A DNA stretch of 64,000 bases from Gp6-AA40 sp963818645 (GCA_963818645.1 CAWFTF010000013.1:62001-126000), one strand, 5' to 3'. Shown: positions 27,185 to 37,345, numbered from the stretch's first letter. Program-made: numbers and translations. Notes: generated by a model from the letters alone, not told the origin.

Positions 27185-29434
27185 CTAGAACCTGAAGAGG
27201 CGGTTGATCTTCACCACCAGCCCTCGCGTTTCGAGGCTGACGCGGCCTGGTACGAAGGTGTCCCGCCCTTCCGTGAAGACCACGAACAACTCACTGCCCG
27301 CCTGGTACTCCCACCGGAAACGGATATTGGTCGAGAGCGTCGTCGTGCTGGAGCTGTACTGCACCAGTGCGGCCGCGTACATCCGTGGTGTCACGGTGTA
27401 AGTCGCGCGGCCGCCGACCACGGTGTTCGTGAAGGCCCCCTGCGGGATATCAATCCAGTTGAGCGAGACGCTCGGTTCGACGGCAAATCCGGCCACCATC
27501 TGGACGCGACCCTTGTATGTCGCGGTCGTCTTGTCGCCGTCGTAGAAGCTCCCGACTTCGAACGTGGCCGTGCCACTGACGCGATGCTGCTGCCCGAGCG
27601 TGTAGCTGCCGCTGAGCGTGTCGAAGTTGTATCCGCCGATGGGGATGCGCACGCCTTCCGAAATGAGAAACGGCTGCGGAATCAGCTCGTAGGTACTGAT
27701 GTAACTCAACGACCACAGATCGCTGTTCTGCTGCTCGATGCGGAAAGTCCCTTGCAGTTCCCTCGACTCGAGACGATTGTTGTTGTCCGTCGTGTACTCG
27801 AACCCGGTCTCGTAGCTGTACTTGCGTACGACGCGACTATTGGCCGGTCGCGGACTGAACCGCGCGAATCCGTAGTTACGCCGGAAGTTCTCGCGACGCA
27901 GGAATCCGACCTCCGGGTTGAAGTTGTCTTCCACAACCAGCCGATCGATCTGCAGTCCGTATCGATCGGCGTTGTAGTTGATCTGACCCCGGTAGCTCAG
28001 ATCATCGCCGTGAAGACCAGTGGTCCATGACTTGGCAATGTAGGTATTGAGCGCGAGGTTCTGATAGAACTGAAACTGCCCTTCGACGCCAGCCACTTCA
28101 TTCGATCCCGGAGTGACGGTCGAGACCGACCTCCGCGTCATCATCATGCCGACGACGCTGCGGCGCAGCACGTCGCGCCGCAGGCTCACCACGCTGAAGT
28201 TCGTCTGACTCGCGAGTGCCGCCGGCTCATCGTCGCTCGTGATGTTGAGCGCTCCAACGTTCCACTTGCCCGCCTTTCCGGTAACGCGGCCACCGGCGAC
28301 GATTGGGATGGGACGGTTGGCACTCAGGCCGATGCGTCTGCTGTAGAAGATGGCAGGGTCGTCGGCACCGCCAGTGCCGCCGAAGCCGAATGTTCCGCGC
28401 CCCTCGAGGAAGAACTCCCGCTTCTCCGGATACGACAGGTTGAAGCGCGTCAGGTTGACCTGCGCTTCGTCGTCCTCGACCTGCGCGAAGTCTGTGTTGT
28501 AGGTGAAGTCCGCGGTGATGCTTTTCGTCAGACCGTACTTGACGTCGAACCCGGCGTCGGGATCGAAGTCGTTCGATCGTGCAACGCTGGCGAGCAAGTC
28601 CGTGGACAGGCCGGCGATCGCGTACGGCTTGATCTCGAGGTTCATCGCCGCCGGTGGCGCTTCGAGTCCAACCAACGTAGCCGCTGCCGAAAACCGCGCA
28701 ATCGCAGTTCCACCCCATGCCGCCGCTACTGGGGCCAGGTACGAGTGCTCGTTCTTCGAGCGCACGGTCCGCCGGAAGTTGATGCCCCAGACCTGTTCGC
28801 GTCCCGGGTTGTAACGCAGCGACTTGAAGGGGATCGCAAACTCCGCGATCCAGCCACCCTCGAACCGGCCCACCTTCGCATCGACGACGGTGTTCCAGTC
28901 CATGTTGAGCGTGCGCTCGTCGCTGATCGCGATGTCGTTGAAGCCGCCGACCGGAGACACCGAGAACAGGTAGCCGTTGCGATGATCGTGAAACGTGTCG
29001 AGACCCACGCCGAAGTTGTCCTGCTGTCGCAGGTTCGAGCTGTCGCGGCGCATGTCGTTGGCCACGATCCGCTCGGGATGTGTGTCCCAGCATCGGCACG
29101 CGACATACAGGTTGTCGTCGTCGAAGAGCACCCAGGCCTCGGTTTTTTCAGTGGCTGAAGCGCCCTCGATTGGCTCTTGCTGAACGAAGTCACTCACCGG
29201 CTGGACCTCGGCATACACCGAGTCGTCCAGCCGGCCGTCCAGGGCAATAGGCTCCCTGACGCGGGTGGCTCGCACCGTCAGAGTGCCATTCGTCCGGACG
29301 ATCACGTTCGGCGCCACAGGCCAGGTTGACGCGCCGGACCGATTTGCTTCTCCGGGTAGATCGGGAGTGGATTGAGCGAACGCCGGGCAGGCCGTCAGCA
29401 GCACGCTGAGACAGACCGCGAGACGCGACGTCAC
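27185..29434 (-). CDS. Outer-membrane DUF5916 barrel with CBM9-like N-terminal domain
   Basis: 749 residues with a signal peptide (TSRLAVCLSVLLTACPAFAQ). A CBM9-like domain spans about 55-240 (ALDGRLDDSVYAEVQPVSDFVQ, WVLFDDDNLYVACRCWDT, FSVSPVGGFNDIAIS, WIAEFAIPFKSLRY). The DUF5916 region follows (KYGLTKSITADFTYNTDFAQVEDDEAQVNLTRF spread over about 300-333, PEKREFFLEGRGTFGFG). The end is a string of beta strands closing with Phe (KINRLFRF), as in outer-membrane barrels. Likely surface binding or uptake. The GTG start overlaps the end of the RND gene by 4 bp, so the two are translationally coupled. Confidence 0.85.
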   Translation of the reverse strand: MTSRLAVCLSVLLTACPAFAQSTPDLPGEANRSGASTWPVAPNVIVRTNGTLTVRATRVREPIALDGRLDDSVYAEVQPVSDFVQQEPIEGASATEKTEAWVLFDDDNLYVACRCWDTHPERIVANDMRRDSSNLRQQDNFGVGLDTFHDHRNGYLFSVSPVGGFNDIAISDERTLNMDWNTVVDAKVGRFEGGWIAEFAIPFKSLRYNPGREQVWGINFRRTVRSKNEHSYLAPVAAAWGGTAIARFSAAATLVGLEAPPAAMNLEIKPYAIAGLSTDLLASVARSNDFDPDAGFDVKYGLTKSITADFTYNTDFAQVEDDEAQVNLTRFNLSYPEKREFFLEGRGTFGFGGTGGADDPAIFYSRRIGLSANRPIPIVAGGRVTGKAGKWNVGALNITSDDEPAALASQTNFSVVSLRRDVLRRSVVGMMMTRRSVSTVTPGSNEVAGVEGQFQFYQNLALNTYIAKSWTTGLHGDDLSYRGQINYNADRYGLQIDRLVVEDNFNPEVGFLRRENFRRNYGFARFSPRPANSRVVRKYSYETGFEYTTDNNNRLESRELQGTFRIEQQNSDLWSLSYISTYELIPQPFLISEGVRIPIGGYNFDTLSGSYTLGQQHRVSGTATFEVGSFYDGDKTTATYKGRVQMVAGFAVEPSVSLNWIDIPQGAFTNTVVGGRATYTVTPRMYAAALVQYSSSTTTLSTNIRFRWEYQAGSELFVVFTEGRDTFVPGRVSLETRGLVVKINRLFRF

Positions 29435-32400
29435 AGCGCTTCCGACACCGTGGTAGATGGAGCCGTCACCGCCGTAACGTCGAGGCTACGCGTGCCTCGC
29501 GCAGCCACCCACCTGCACGCGCGCTCGATATACACGTAGTACACCGGCGTGATGTACAGCGTGAGCAACTGCGAGACCAGAAGACCGCCGACCACGGCGA
29601 GTCCGAGTGGCCGGCGAGACTCGGCGCCCGCACCAAGACCGAGTGCAATCGGCAGTGCGCCCACCAGCGCCGCTGCCGTCGTCATCATGATCGGGCGGAA
29701 CCGCGCGAGACACGCCTCGTGTATCGCCTCGGCCGGCATCTTTCCGTCGACCCGCTGTGACTCGAGCGCGAAGTCAACCATCATGATCCCGTTCTTCTTC
29801 ACGAGGCCGACGAGCATGATGACGCCGACGAAGGCATACAGGCTCAACTCGGTCTTGAACAGCACCAGCGTGAGGAGCGCGCCGAAGCCGGCAGCAGGTA
29901 GACCGGACAGAATCGTCAGCGGATGCGTGAAGCTTTCATACAGCACACCAAGGACGATGTAGATGACAACGACCGCCATCAGCAGAACCAGGCCCAGGCC
30001 TTTGAAGGATTCCTGAAACGCCTGCGCTGCTCCCTGGAAGCTCGTGGTCACGCTGGCAGGGAGCGTCGCCACGGTCATCGCCTGAATCTGATTCACCGCA
30101 TCACCAAGCGCAACGCCCGGCGCGAGGTTGAATGTGATCGTCACCGACGGAAGTTGTCCGTAGTGGCTGACCGAGAACGGGCCCGTACTCGTTTTGATGC
30201 GGGCGACCGACTCGAGTGGGATGAGACGGCCCTCCGACGATCGCACGTGCAGCAGCGACATGGCGTACGGGTCCTTCTGGAACTCGGGCGCGACCTGCAT
30301 GATCACTTGATACTGATTGTTGGGCGCGTTGATCTGCGAGATCTGTCTGGTGCCGTAGGCGTTGTAGAGCGCGGTCTCGACCTGATTGACGGAGAGGCCG
30401 AGCGCCGACACCTTGTCCCTGTCCATCTCGAGGCTGACTTGCGGGTTCTTGAGCAACAGGTCGCTGCTGACGTCCTCGAACCCGCGCATCTGGCGAATCT
30501 TGTCTTCGGCCACCTGCGCCCACCGGTAGAGCTCCGCCGTGTCGGTGTGCTGCAACGTGAACTGATAGGTAGCGCGACCACCGTTCTGGCCGCCGAGATT
30601 GATGGGCGGCGGGTTCGTCATGAACACGCGAAGCCCGGGAATCTCCGCCAGCTTCGGCCGCAGGCTCGCGATGATCTGATCCGCCGACTGACTGCGCTCC
30701 GATCGCGGCTTGAGGTCGACGAACGTTCGACCGGTGTTGCCGGCGCCGACTCCCGCCAGGCCCACGGTCGCACTGACGGCGGCGACATTCGGGTTCGCCA
30801 TCAGCACGTCGTTGAACTCGAGCTGGTGGCGCACCATCGCATCGAAGCTGATTCCCTGCATGCCCTCGGTGTTGACGACGATGCGGCCCTGATCCTCGCT
30901 TGGCAGGAAGCCCTTCGGCACCTTGGTGAACAGGTACGCCGTGCCGGCAACGAGCAGCACCGATGCCGCCATCATCACTGCGCCGTGCCGGAGCGCGGCG
31001 CCAAGCGTGCGGCTGTAGATGCTCACGCAGCCATCGAAGACGCGATCGGTCCACCGATACATCGCGCCATGCTCGATCGAGCGCAAGGGCTTCAGGAAGC
31101 GGCTGCACAGCATCGGCGTCAGGCTGATCGACACCAGGCCAGACACGAGGATCGCCACGCCGATCGTGATCGCGAACTCGTGCAGCAGGCGGCCCACGAT
31201 CCCGCCCATGAACAGCACCGGGATGAAGACCGCGGCGAGCGAGACGGTCATCGACAGAATCGTGAACGCGACCTCCTTCGACGCGTCGAACGACGCCCGC
31301 ATCGCCGACTTCCCCATCTCCATGTGCCGGACGATGTTCTCCAGCATGACGATCGCGTCGTCGACAACGAAGCCGACCGACAGGGTGAGAGCCATCAGGG
31401 AGAGGTTGTCGAGGCTGTACTCGAGCAGATACATCACCGTGAAGGTGGCGATGAGCGAGGCTGGCAATGCGAGACTGGCGATGATCGTCGCGGAGAGGCT
31501 GCGAAGGAACAGGAAGACGACGACCACGACCAGCACGATCGAGAGCACGAGCGTGAGCTTCACGTCGTGCACGGACTCACGAATCGGCCCGGACCGATCG
31601 CTGCGAATGTCGAGTGAGACGCTCGCGGGCAATTGTTCGCGAATCGACGGCAGCATCGCCCTGATCTCGTCGACGACCTGCACGACGTTGCTGCCGGGTT
31701 GCTTCCGGATCGTAAGGTAGATGCAGCGCTCGTCGGCCATCCACGCCGCGGTCCTCGTGTTCTCCACGCCGTCATAGACGCGCGCGATCTCGTGCAGCCG
31801 CACCGGGTTGCCGTTCCGGTAGGCGACGATGGTCGGCTCGTACGCCGCCGCCTTCAGCAGCTGACCGTTGGTCTGGACGACGAAGGTCCGATCGTCCGCG
31901 TAGATGGTGCCGGTGGGCGTATTGCCATTGGCGTTGGCGATGGCGGTCGCAACCTCGTCGATCCCGATCGATCGGGTGGCGAGTTGTCGCGGATCGACAT
32001 CGATGCGCACGGCGTACTTCTGCGAGCCGGGGACATCGACCTGGGCAACGCCCTTGATGGTGGAGATGCGTTGCGCGACGAGTTGCTGTGCGTACTCGTC
32101 GACGACCGACAGCGGCAAGGTCTTGGAACGCAGCGCGGCGAAGATGACAGGTTGGTCGCCCGGGTTGACCTTCTGATACGACGGCGGCGCCGGCATCTGC
32201 GACGGAAGACTGCGGGACGCCCGGCCGATCATGGCCTGCACGTCCTGTGCGGCCGCGTCGATGTCGCGATCGAGATCGAACTGCAGCGTGATGCTGGTGC
32301 TGCCCTGATTGCTGGTGGAGTTCATCCCGGTCAGGCCCGGGATACTGGCGAACTGTTTCTCGAGCGGCAGCGCCACTGACGAGGCCATCGTGTCGGGGCT

Positions 32401-32562
32401 GGCGCCCGGCAAAACGGCCTGTACCTGGATGGTCGGGAAGTCGACCGCGGGCAAATCGGAGACTGGCAGTTCACGATACGCCATCACCCCGAACACCATC
32501 ACCCCGAGCGTGAGGAGCGTAGTGGTGGCAGGGCGGCGGATGAAGAGGGCGGATAGGTTCAC
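29431..32562 (-). CDS. RND (AcrB/MdtBC-type) efflux permease
   Basis: 1043 residues with the two-fold RND layout. It opens with VNLSALFIRRPATTTLLTLG (TM1), followed by ELPVSDLPAVDFPTIQVQA and a periplasmic porter domain. The TM4 proton-relay motif VGFVVDDAIVMLENIVRHME is next, then a second half with GFLPSEDQGRI and VGLVKKNGIMMVDFALES. The GTG at 32562 is chosen because family similarity begins there; the longer frame reads into a heptad-word repeat. No adaptor (membrane fusion) or TolC-type gene is beside it; instead it is coupled to the DUF5916 barrel downstream. It is uninterrupted over 3.1 kb, unlike the receptor gene upstream. Confidence 0.92.
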   Translation of the reverse strand: MNLSALFIRRPATTTLLTLGVMVFGVMAYRELPVSDLPAVDFPTIQVQAVLPGASPDTMASSVALPLEKQFASIPGLTGMNSTSNQGSTSITLQFDLDRDIDAAAQDVQAMIGRASRSLPSQMPAPPSYQKVNPGDQPVIFAALRSKTLPLSVVDEYAQQLVAQRISTIKGVAQVDVPGSQKYAVRIDVDPRQLATRSIGIDEVATAIANANGNTPTGTIYADDRTFVVQTNGQLLKAAAYEPTIVAYRNGNPVRLHEIARVYDGVENTRTAAWMADERCIYLTIRKQPGSNVVQVVDEIRAMLPSIREQLPASVSLDIRSDRSGPIRESVHDVKLTLVLSIVLVVVVVFLFLRSLSATIIASLALPASLIATFTVMYLLEYSLDNLSLMALTLSVGFVVDDAIVMLENIVRHMEMGKSAMRASFDASKEVAFTILSMTVSLAAVFIPVLFMGGIVGRLLHEFAITIGVAILVSGLVSISLTPMLCSRFLKPLRSIEHGAMYRWTDRVFDGCVSIYSRTLGAALRHGAVMMAASVLLVAGTAYLFTKVPKGFLPSEDQGRIVVNTEGMQGISFDAMVRHQLEFNDVLMANPNVAAVSATVGLAGVGAGNTGRTFVDLKPRSERSQSADQIIASLRPKLAEIPGLRVFMTNPPPINLGGQNGGRATYQFTLQHTDTAELYRWAQVAEDKIRQMRGFEDVSSDLLLKNPQVSLEMDRDKVSALGLSVNQVETALYNAYGTRQISQINAPNNQYQVIMQVAPEFQKDPYAMSLLHVRSSEGRLIPLESVARIKTSTGPFSVSHYGQLPSVTITFNLAPGVALGDAVNQIQAMTVATLPASVTTSFQGAAQAFQESFKGLGLVLLMAVVVIYIVLGVLYESFTHPLTILSGLPAAGFGALLTLVLFKTELSLYAFVGVIMLVGLVKKNGIMMVDFALESQRVDGKMPAEAIHEACLARFRPIMMTTAAALVGALPIALGLGAGAESRRPLGLAVVGGLLVSQLLTLYITPVYYVYIERACRWVAARGTRSLDVTAVTAPSTTVSEAL

Positions 32563-32586
32563 GGCGGTAGACGTCGATTCACTTCT

Positions 32587-32657
32587 GTCAACTCCCAATC
32601 CCCAACAACCAAGTTCCAATGTTCTTGGGAGTTGGGAGTTGGAGGTTGGGCGTTGAC
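32587..32657. repeat. Inverted heptad-word array, CTCCCAA type (copy 2)
   Basis: Left arm GTCAA then CTCCCAA, TCCCCAA, CAACCAA and GTTCCAA. A short loop follows, then TTGGGAG, TTGGGAG, TTGGAGG and TTGGGCG ending in GTTGAC, which complements the opening GTCAAC. It lies between the RND start and the TonB receptor stop. Confidence 0.85.
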
Positions 32658-32667
32658 GGCCTTGGGG

Positions 32668-35600
32668 TTAGAAGCCGTAGCGGAAGTTCAACTGCGCGGT
32701 CCGCGTCGCGCCGATCGTCGAGGTGACTTTCATGAACGTGCCGATGATGCGGATGTCACTGGATGGCGTATTGAAGTTCGCGCGATCCATCACGTTGAAG
32801 ATGTCGAGGAACGCATCGAGCGTTCGGCCACCGGGCATGTTGATGCGATAGCCGGCACGCACATCGAGCGTGACGTAGGCCGGTCCATACGCACCGTTGC
32901 GACCGCCCTCGTAGTCCACGGTCAGCGCGTCGTCGCCGACACCCGAGTAGGTGGCAGGGGCCAGGTACTCGTTGGCCGTCGATCCGTTCTGATCGATGTC
33001 GACCGCGGTGTTGACCAGCGTGTAGGGCAGGCCGCTTCTCGCCGAGAGGATGCCGCTGAGCCGGAGGCCCTTCGTCTTCGGCACGTCCCACGATCCGCTC
33101 GCAGACAGGATGTGCGGACGATCGACGCTGGTCGGCCCTTCTTCGGCATCGAGGCGCAGGTCACCGAGATACTGCGAGTTGCTCGCGCCTTCATTGCCCG
33201 CGGTCGTGTTGCCGGTCGCCTTCGAGTAGGCGTAGGACACGCGCGCCGTGTAGCCCTTGCTGAACCGCTTGTTGGCCGAGAACTGAATGCTGTTGTAGTC
33301 GGCCGAGCCCTCGTTGACGAGCGTGTCGACGCGACCGGCGAACTCACCGACGCTGCCGACCAGCGGATTCGTGCGGGTCACGGCGCCGGTGGCCAGCTGG
33401 TTCGCGCGCAGTGGCGGATTCAGATCGAGCAGCACGAACTGCCTCCGCGATTCGGAGCGAATGAAGTCGACGCCGACGGCGAGCGACGGACCGAGCTGCG
33501 TCGTGTAACCCACGCTGTACTGCCGCGTCCAGGGCACGTCGCGATCGGGATTGTCGAAGCGCACCGTGCCGGTGTTGCGCGTCAGGGTGCCCGCCGGATA
33601 GAGCTGCGTCGAGCAGCGCCCGATTGACGGTTGGACCGTTCACGAGCATCGGATCGGTCGGGAAGCGCCCGCTGCGCGGACCGGGGTCGATGTTGTTCAG
33701 CGGGAAGTTCGCGACGAACGAATCTGGTGTAGCGGCCACTGGCCACCATCGGCGTCAGCGGCGTCAGCACCGTGCGCTGATAGAAGAGGCCGAACCCGCC
33801 GTGCATCGCCGACTTGCCTTCGCTGTCGAGCGCGTAGGAGAAGCCCACCCGCGGTGCGATGTTGTTCAAGTCTTTCGGGTAGCTGCCGGGATTGTCGACA
33901 AAGAGCGGGTTGTCGCCGTTGGGCGTCGGAATCAGCTCCACGTCATAGCGCGCACCCACGCTCAGCGTGAAGCTTGTTGCCCATCTTCCAGCGGTCCTGC
34001 GCGTATGCAGCGCCATAGGTCCCGTGCATGCGGTACTCGGACACTCCCGGGCACGCGAATCTGCAGGCGCTCCGGATAGGTGAACGGGTCGGCCGCGTTG
34101 AAGTCCGAGTCACGCGAGAAACGAGAACTGCCGTTCTCGTTCCGAGAAGCTGCGGAAATGCAGCGGGATGTAGTTGTAGAAGCATGCCGAACTTCAGCTC
34201 GTGATCGCCGACCTTGTTGGGCACGAACCACGAGAAGGAGTCGTCGACGCGTGTAGCCGAACAGGCGCCGGATGCTCGCCGTCGGGCTCTGGCCATCTTC
34301 GAACGACGGATGCACGAGCGTGGGCAGCAAGCGCCTGCTGATCGAAGCCGTTGTCGAGGAACGTCGGGTTGGCGAAGTGCAGGATCTCCGACGTGTAAGA
34401 GAGACGCAGCGTGTTGACCTTGGTGCTGCCGATCACCGAGCTCAACGTGCCCACGAACGTCTGATCGACGTCGGTCTCTTCGGCGTTGCGCAATGCGGTC
34501 CAGGTCTCGTTGACCTGCTTCGGCTGCGGCGAGGTCTCACGCAGCCAGCGGATGCCCCAGGTGTTGGCGGAGTTGATCTGGTTGTCGAAGCGGATGAACG
34601 TGTTCCAGTTGCGCGACACACCGAACTCGTTGCGGTTCAAGTCGGGCCGCGTCGGGACGTTCACCGTGACGCCGTTGTCGAACAGAATGCGCTCGACGCT
34701 GAAGAAGAAGTGCATCTTGTCGCGAACGATCGGGCCGCCGATGGTGCCGCCGTACTGCTGCATCGTGGTCGGCGCTTCGTCGAGATTGCTCTTCTTGGCG
34801 AAATAGTTCTGCGCGGCGAGGTTCTGATCCTGATAGAAGGCGAAGCCGCTCCCGTGAAAGATGTTCGTGCCCGACTTGGACACCGCATTGACGATCGCGC
34901 CTGACGTTCCGCCGTACTCGGCGTCGAACTGGCTGGTCACCACCTTGAACTCCTGCACGGCCTCGATCGGCACGCGCGCCTGTGAACTGGTGCCACCGCC
35001 GGTCAACCCGTCGTTGTTGTCCGACCCGTCCATCGTGTAGGCGACGTTGCGCGCGCCCTGGCCGCCGACGCTGATCGTGTCGCCGCCGAACGTTGACGTG
35101 GACACCGTCGACACGATGCCCGGGACCATGCCGAGGAAACCCGAGAAGCTGCGATTGAGCGATGGCGTGTTGACGAACTCCTCAGCACGTGACGTTGCCG
35201 CCGACTTCCTTCGAGGTCGTGTCCACGAGCGGCGCCTCCGCCGTCACCGTCAGTCGCTCTTCGATTCCGCCGAGCTCCAGCGTGACGTCGACCGAGACCG
35301 TGCGGCCAACCTCGAGTCGCACGTCTTTGCGTTCGATAAGGACGGAAGCCGTCGAGCATCGCCTCGACTTGATAGACACCCGGGTTCATGGCGCTGACGA
35401 AGAACGATCCATCGACGCCGCTCACGGTGGTGCGAAACGTGCCGTTCTCCTGGTTGCGGACCGTCACAGTGACGCCAGGCATGACGGCCTGCTGGGAATC
35501 GACGACGCTTTCCGCGAAGATCGCCTGTGCCTTGTTGAGCGTTGACGGTGGCGGCCATCGCGATCAACACGAAGACCGCTGCAACGGTAATCCTTCTCAT
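32668..35600 (-). pseudogene. TonB-dependent receptor with carboxypeptidase-regulatory-like domain, about 11 frameshifts
   Basis: Joining frames gives about 977 residues. Start is ATG 35600 behind GAGGAG, with signal MRRITVAAVFVLIAMAATVNAQ. The regulatory-like domain reads VVDSQQAVMPGVTVTVRNQ and NPGVYQVEAMLDGF; the plug follows with GGQGARNVAYTMDGSDNNDG and EFKVVTSQFDAEYGGTSGAIVNAVSKSG split over about 140-175. The barrel ends NFRYGF. Frame changes are needed near 35515, 35342, 35188, 34338, 34250, 34180, 34106, 34045, 33975, 33740 and 33600. The last 900 bp and the 850 bp at 34340-35185 are open. A net length of 3n+2 equals eleven +1 changes. It is either a decaying gene or a poorly sequenced one; the protein sequence is otherwise well conserved. 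Confidence 0.8.
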
Positions 35601-35955
35601 TGACTACTCCTCGAATGGTGAGCACGCTGAGGTCCGCGTGTTGATCGCGAGGAGAGCAAGAGAAGGGCCACGGCCGATCGCCGACACGATGTTCAATAGA
35701 ATCCGCGTGAATGAGCGTTGCGCGCGGCGCAGCTCGCGCGGCCTGCAATTTCAGAATGAACACAATTGTGCATAACGCCTCTGTGCATTGCGACAGCCTT
35801 GTCCGCAACTGACGCACGTCGTGACATGCGCGCGACGGTGCTGTGCATATCGTGTGTTTCTCGAATGAACGCGCGTGCTGTGCCGAGGGACGCGCGTCGA
35901 CGAGTGGTTGCACTTTTGTCGGCAGTTATTGCGCGAACGCCGAATACGTAGGTCG
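35601..35955. other. Intergenic region upstream of the TonB receptor
   Basis: A 355-bp gap, more AT-rich than its neighbours. On the minus strand it should hold the receptor promoter; the GAGGAG ribosome site lies right before 35600. No RNA, repeat or convincing reading frame was recognised. Confidence 0.5.
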
Positions 35956-36513
35956 CTAGTTCGCGGCGTCTGGCGGCGCCAGGTATTGCCTCGCAATGCG
36001 CCTCGCGCTGTTCCGGATCGCACGCGTCGCGCTCCCGATGGTGATCGACGCGCGTGACACGGCGTCCACGTCCATGCCCACGCGGAACCGATCGCGCACG
36101 TCTTTCCCTTTGAATTGCGCGGAAAACTGCGGTGGATCGATCGAGAAATTACCGTACGGCTCGTGGTGCTCGGCGACGACGATGCCCGCAAGGACACCCT
36201 TCATGTCGATGCCGACGAGAATTTTGATCGGGCCATCGTAGCCGCGCTCGAGCGGCTCGAGCTCGGTCGTCCAGAACGCCAGGCCAATCGGCGTCTGGGC
36301 GCCGCTCTTGGGATCGCCAACGAGCGCCCTGATGTGAGGCGGGTCGCCACCTTTCGGCGAGAAGGCCGTCGCCGCCGGAAACAAACGCTTGAGCAACGCC
36401 GGGTCGACGCCGGACTGAGCCGCGCCGTTGAGGATCCAAATCGCCGCGAGCACCGTCGCGCACACGAACACTCGGCCGTGCGCGAGGCGGGATGCTATTC
36501 GGTGGGTTCGCAT
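35956..36513 (-). CDS. FMN-binding domain protein (NosR/RnfG periplasmic-domain-like)
   Basis: 185 residues with an N-terminal hydrophobic segment (VFVCATVLAAIWILNGAAQ) and one FMN-binding domain: LLKRLFPAATAFSPKGG, YDGPIKILVGIDMKGVLAGIVVAEHHEP spread over about 92-120, and FKGKDVRDRFRVGMDVDAVSRASITIGSATRAIR. In flavinylated relatives the motif is S-G-A-T followed by T or S, with FMN on the Thr; here it reads S-R-A-S-I-T, so covalent attachment is uncertain. It probably acts in periplasmic electron transfer. It overlaps the preceding secreted-protein gene by 19 bp. Confidence 0.75.
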   Translation of the reverse strand: MRTHRIASRLAHGRVFVCATVLAAIWILNGAAQSGVDPALLKRLFPAATAFSPKGGDPPHIRALVGDPKSGAQTPIGLAFWTTELEPLERGYDGPIKILVGIDMKGVLAGIVVAEHHEPYGNFSIDPPQFSAQFKGKDVRDRFRVGMDVDAVSRASITIGSATRAIRNSARRIARQYLAPPDAAN

Positions 36514-36959
36514 TCCCCGTAGTGCTGCGACACGCTGGGCTCCGCCACGAAGCCGGGAATCGCCATCTGCAGGTAGTCGTGTCGCGACCGAACGGCTCGC
36601 AGCGTTCCCTTCGGACCCTTCTGCGAGAGCACCGTAATCATCGTCAAGCTCCCTGCCATCGTCCGCTCCATGAAGTGCACGCTGTTCTGTGTCAGCAGCG
36701 CCGTCGTATGAGTCGTACCGATTCGCGCGGTGCCACCGTCGATGTCGATCTCATCGATGACGAGCGTCAGAGCCGGCCCTGGCTGCATCTCCGCTTTCGG
36801 CGTCCAGTCCTTCCAGGAACCTGAGACGGCCACAGGAAACGAGCACTTCAACATCGTGATGCCGGCCAGTGGATTCTTCTTCTCCCCGCTTTGCGCAGAG
36901 GGCAGGGCGGGCGCCTGGAGCAAGACGAGCGTCCAGATCATCACGAATGTCGTACGCAT
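36495..36959 (-). CDS. Secreted protein of unknown function
   Basis: 154 residues from MRTTFVMIWTLVLLQAPALPSAQS, a clear signal peptide. The mature part is beta-rich: MLKCSFPVAVSGSWKDW, LTLVIDEIDIDGGTARIG, SVHFMERTMAGSLTMITVL and a tail with C in HYGECEPTE. I do not recognise the family. Its 3' end overlaps the FMN-binding protein gene by 19 bp, suggesting co-expression. Divergent from the FmdB-type gene, with 44 bp between starts. The longer in-frame version to 36992 would bury the signal peptide. Confidence 0.65.
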   Translation of the reverse strand: MRTTFVMIWTLVLLQAPALPSAQSGEKKNPLAGITMLKCSFPVAVSGSWKDWTPKAEMQPGPALTLVIDEIDIDGGTARIGTTHTTALLTQNSVHFMERTMAGSLTMITVLSQKGPKGTLRAVRSRHDYLQMAIPGFVAEPSVSQHYGECEPTE

Positions 36960-37003
36960 CGTCGGCCTTGGAAGCGGGCACGGCTCCTGCATTTCTATCG
37001 GGT

Positions 37004-37276
37004 ATGCCTATCTACGAATACGAGTGCGATCTGTGTACCCACCGGTTCGAGCAGCTCGTCATGCCTGCGCAGGCGCGACTTGTCGTGGATCGGACGTGTC
37101 CGTCGTGCCGGAGCCGCCAGGTGAAGCAAGTGCCGTCGCTCTTCGCCGTAGACTCCGAGAGCACGCGGCAGACGAACAAGAATCAAGGGCGACGACTGGC
37201 GCAGAAGGATCTCACTGAACAGAAGCACGCGGAGATGGAAGCGATCGTCCATCATCATCGTGACCATCACGAGTAG
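37004..37276 (+). CDS. FmdB-family zinc-ribbon protein
   Basis: 90 residues beginning MPIYEYECDLCTHRFEQL, the diagnostic start of the FmdB/CxxC_CxxC zinc-ribbon family. Zinc ligands are C8, C11, C32 and C35. A charged tail rich in His and Glu (EAIVHHHRDHHE) may bind more metal. The role of the family is unclear; some members are linked to amide or formamidase regulation. The stop codon TAG lies inside the first word of the repeat at 37273. Confidence 0.88.
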   Translation: MPIYEYECDLCTHRFEQLVMPAQARLVVDRTCPSCRSRQVKQVPSLFAVDSESTRQTNKNQGRRLAQKDLTEQKHAEMEAIVHHHRDHHE

Positions 37277-37345
37277 GCCGTAAGCGGTAGGCAGTAGGCA
37301 GCCAACCCGATGCCTTTTGCATACCGCCTACTGCATACGGCCTAC
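37273..37345. repeat. Inverted heptad-word array, TAGGCAG type (copy 1)
   Basis: Left arm GTAGGCCG, TAAGCGG, TAGGCAG, TAGGCAG; right arm ACCGCCTACTGCATACGGCCTAC. It contains the stop codon of the FmdB-type gene on the plus strand and touches the stop of the cytochrome gene on the minus strand (37342). A second copy is at 52506. Confidence 0.85.
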
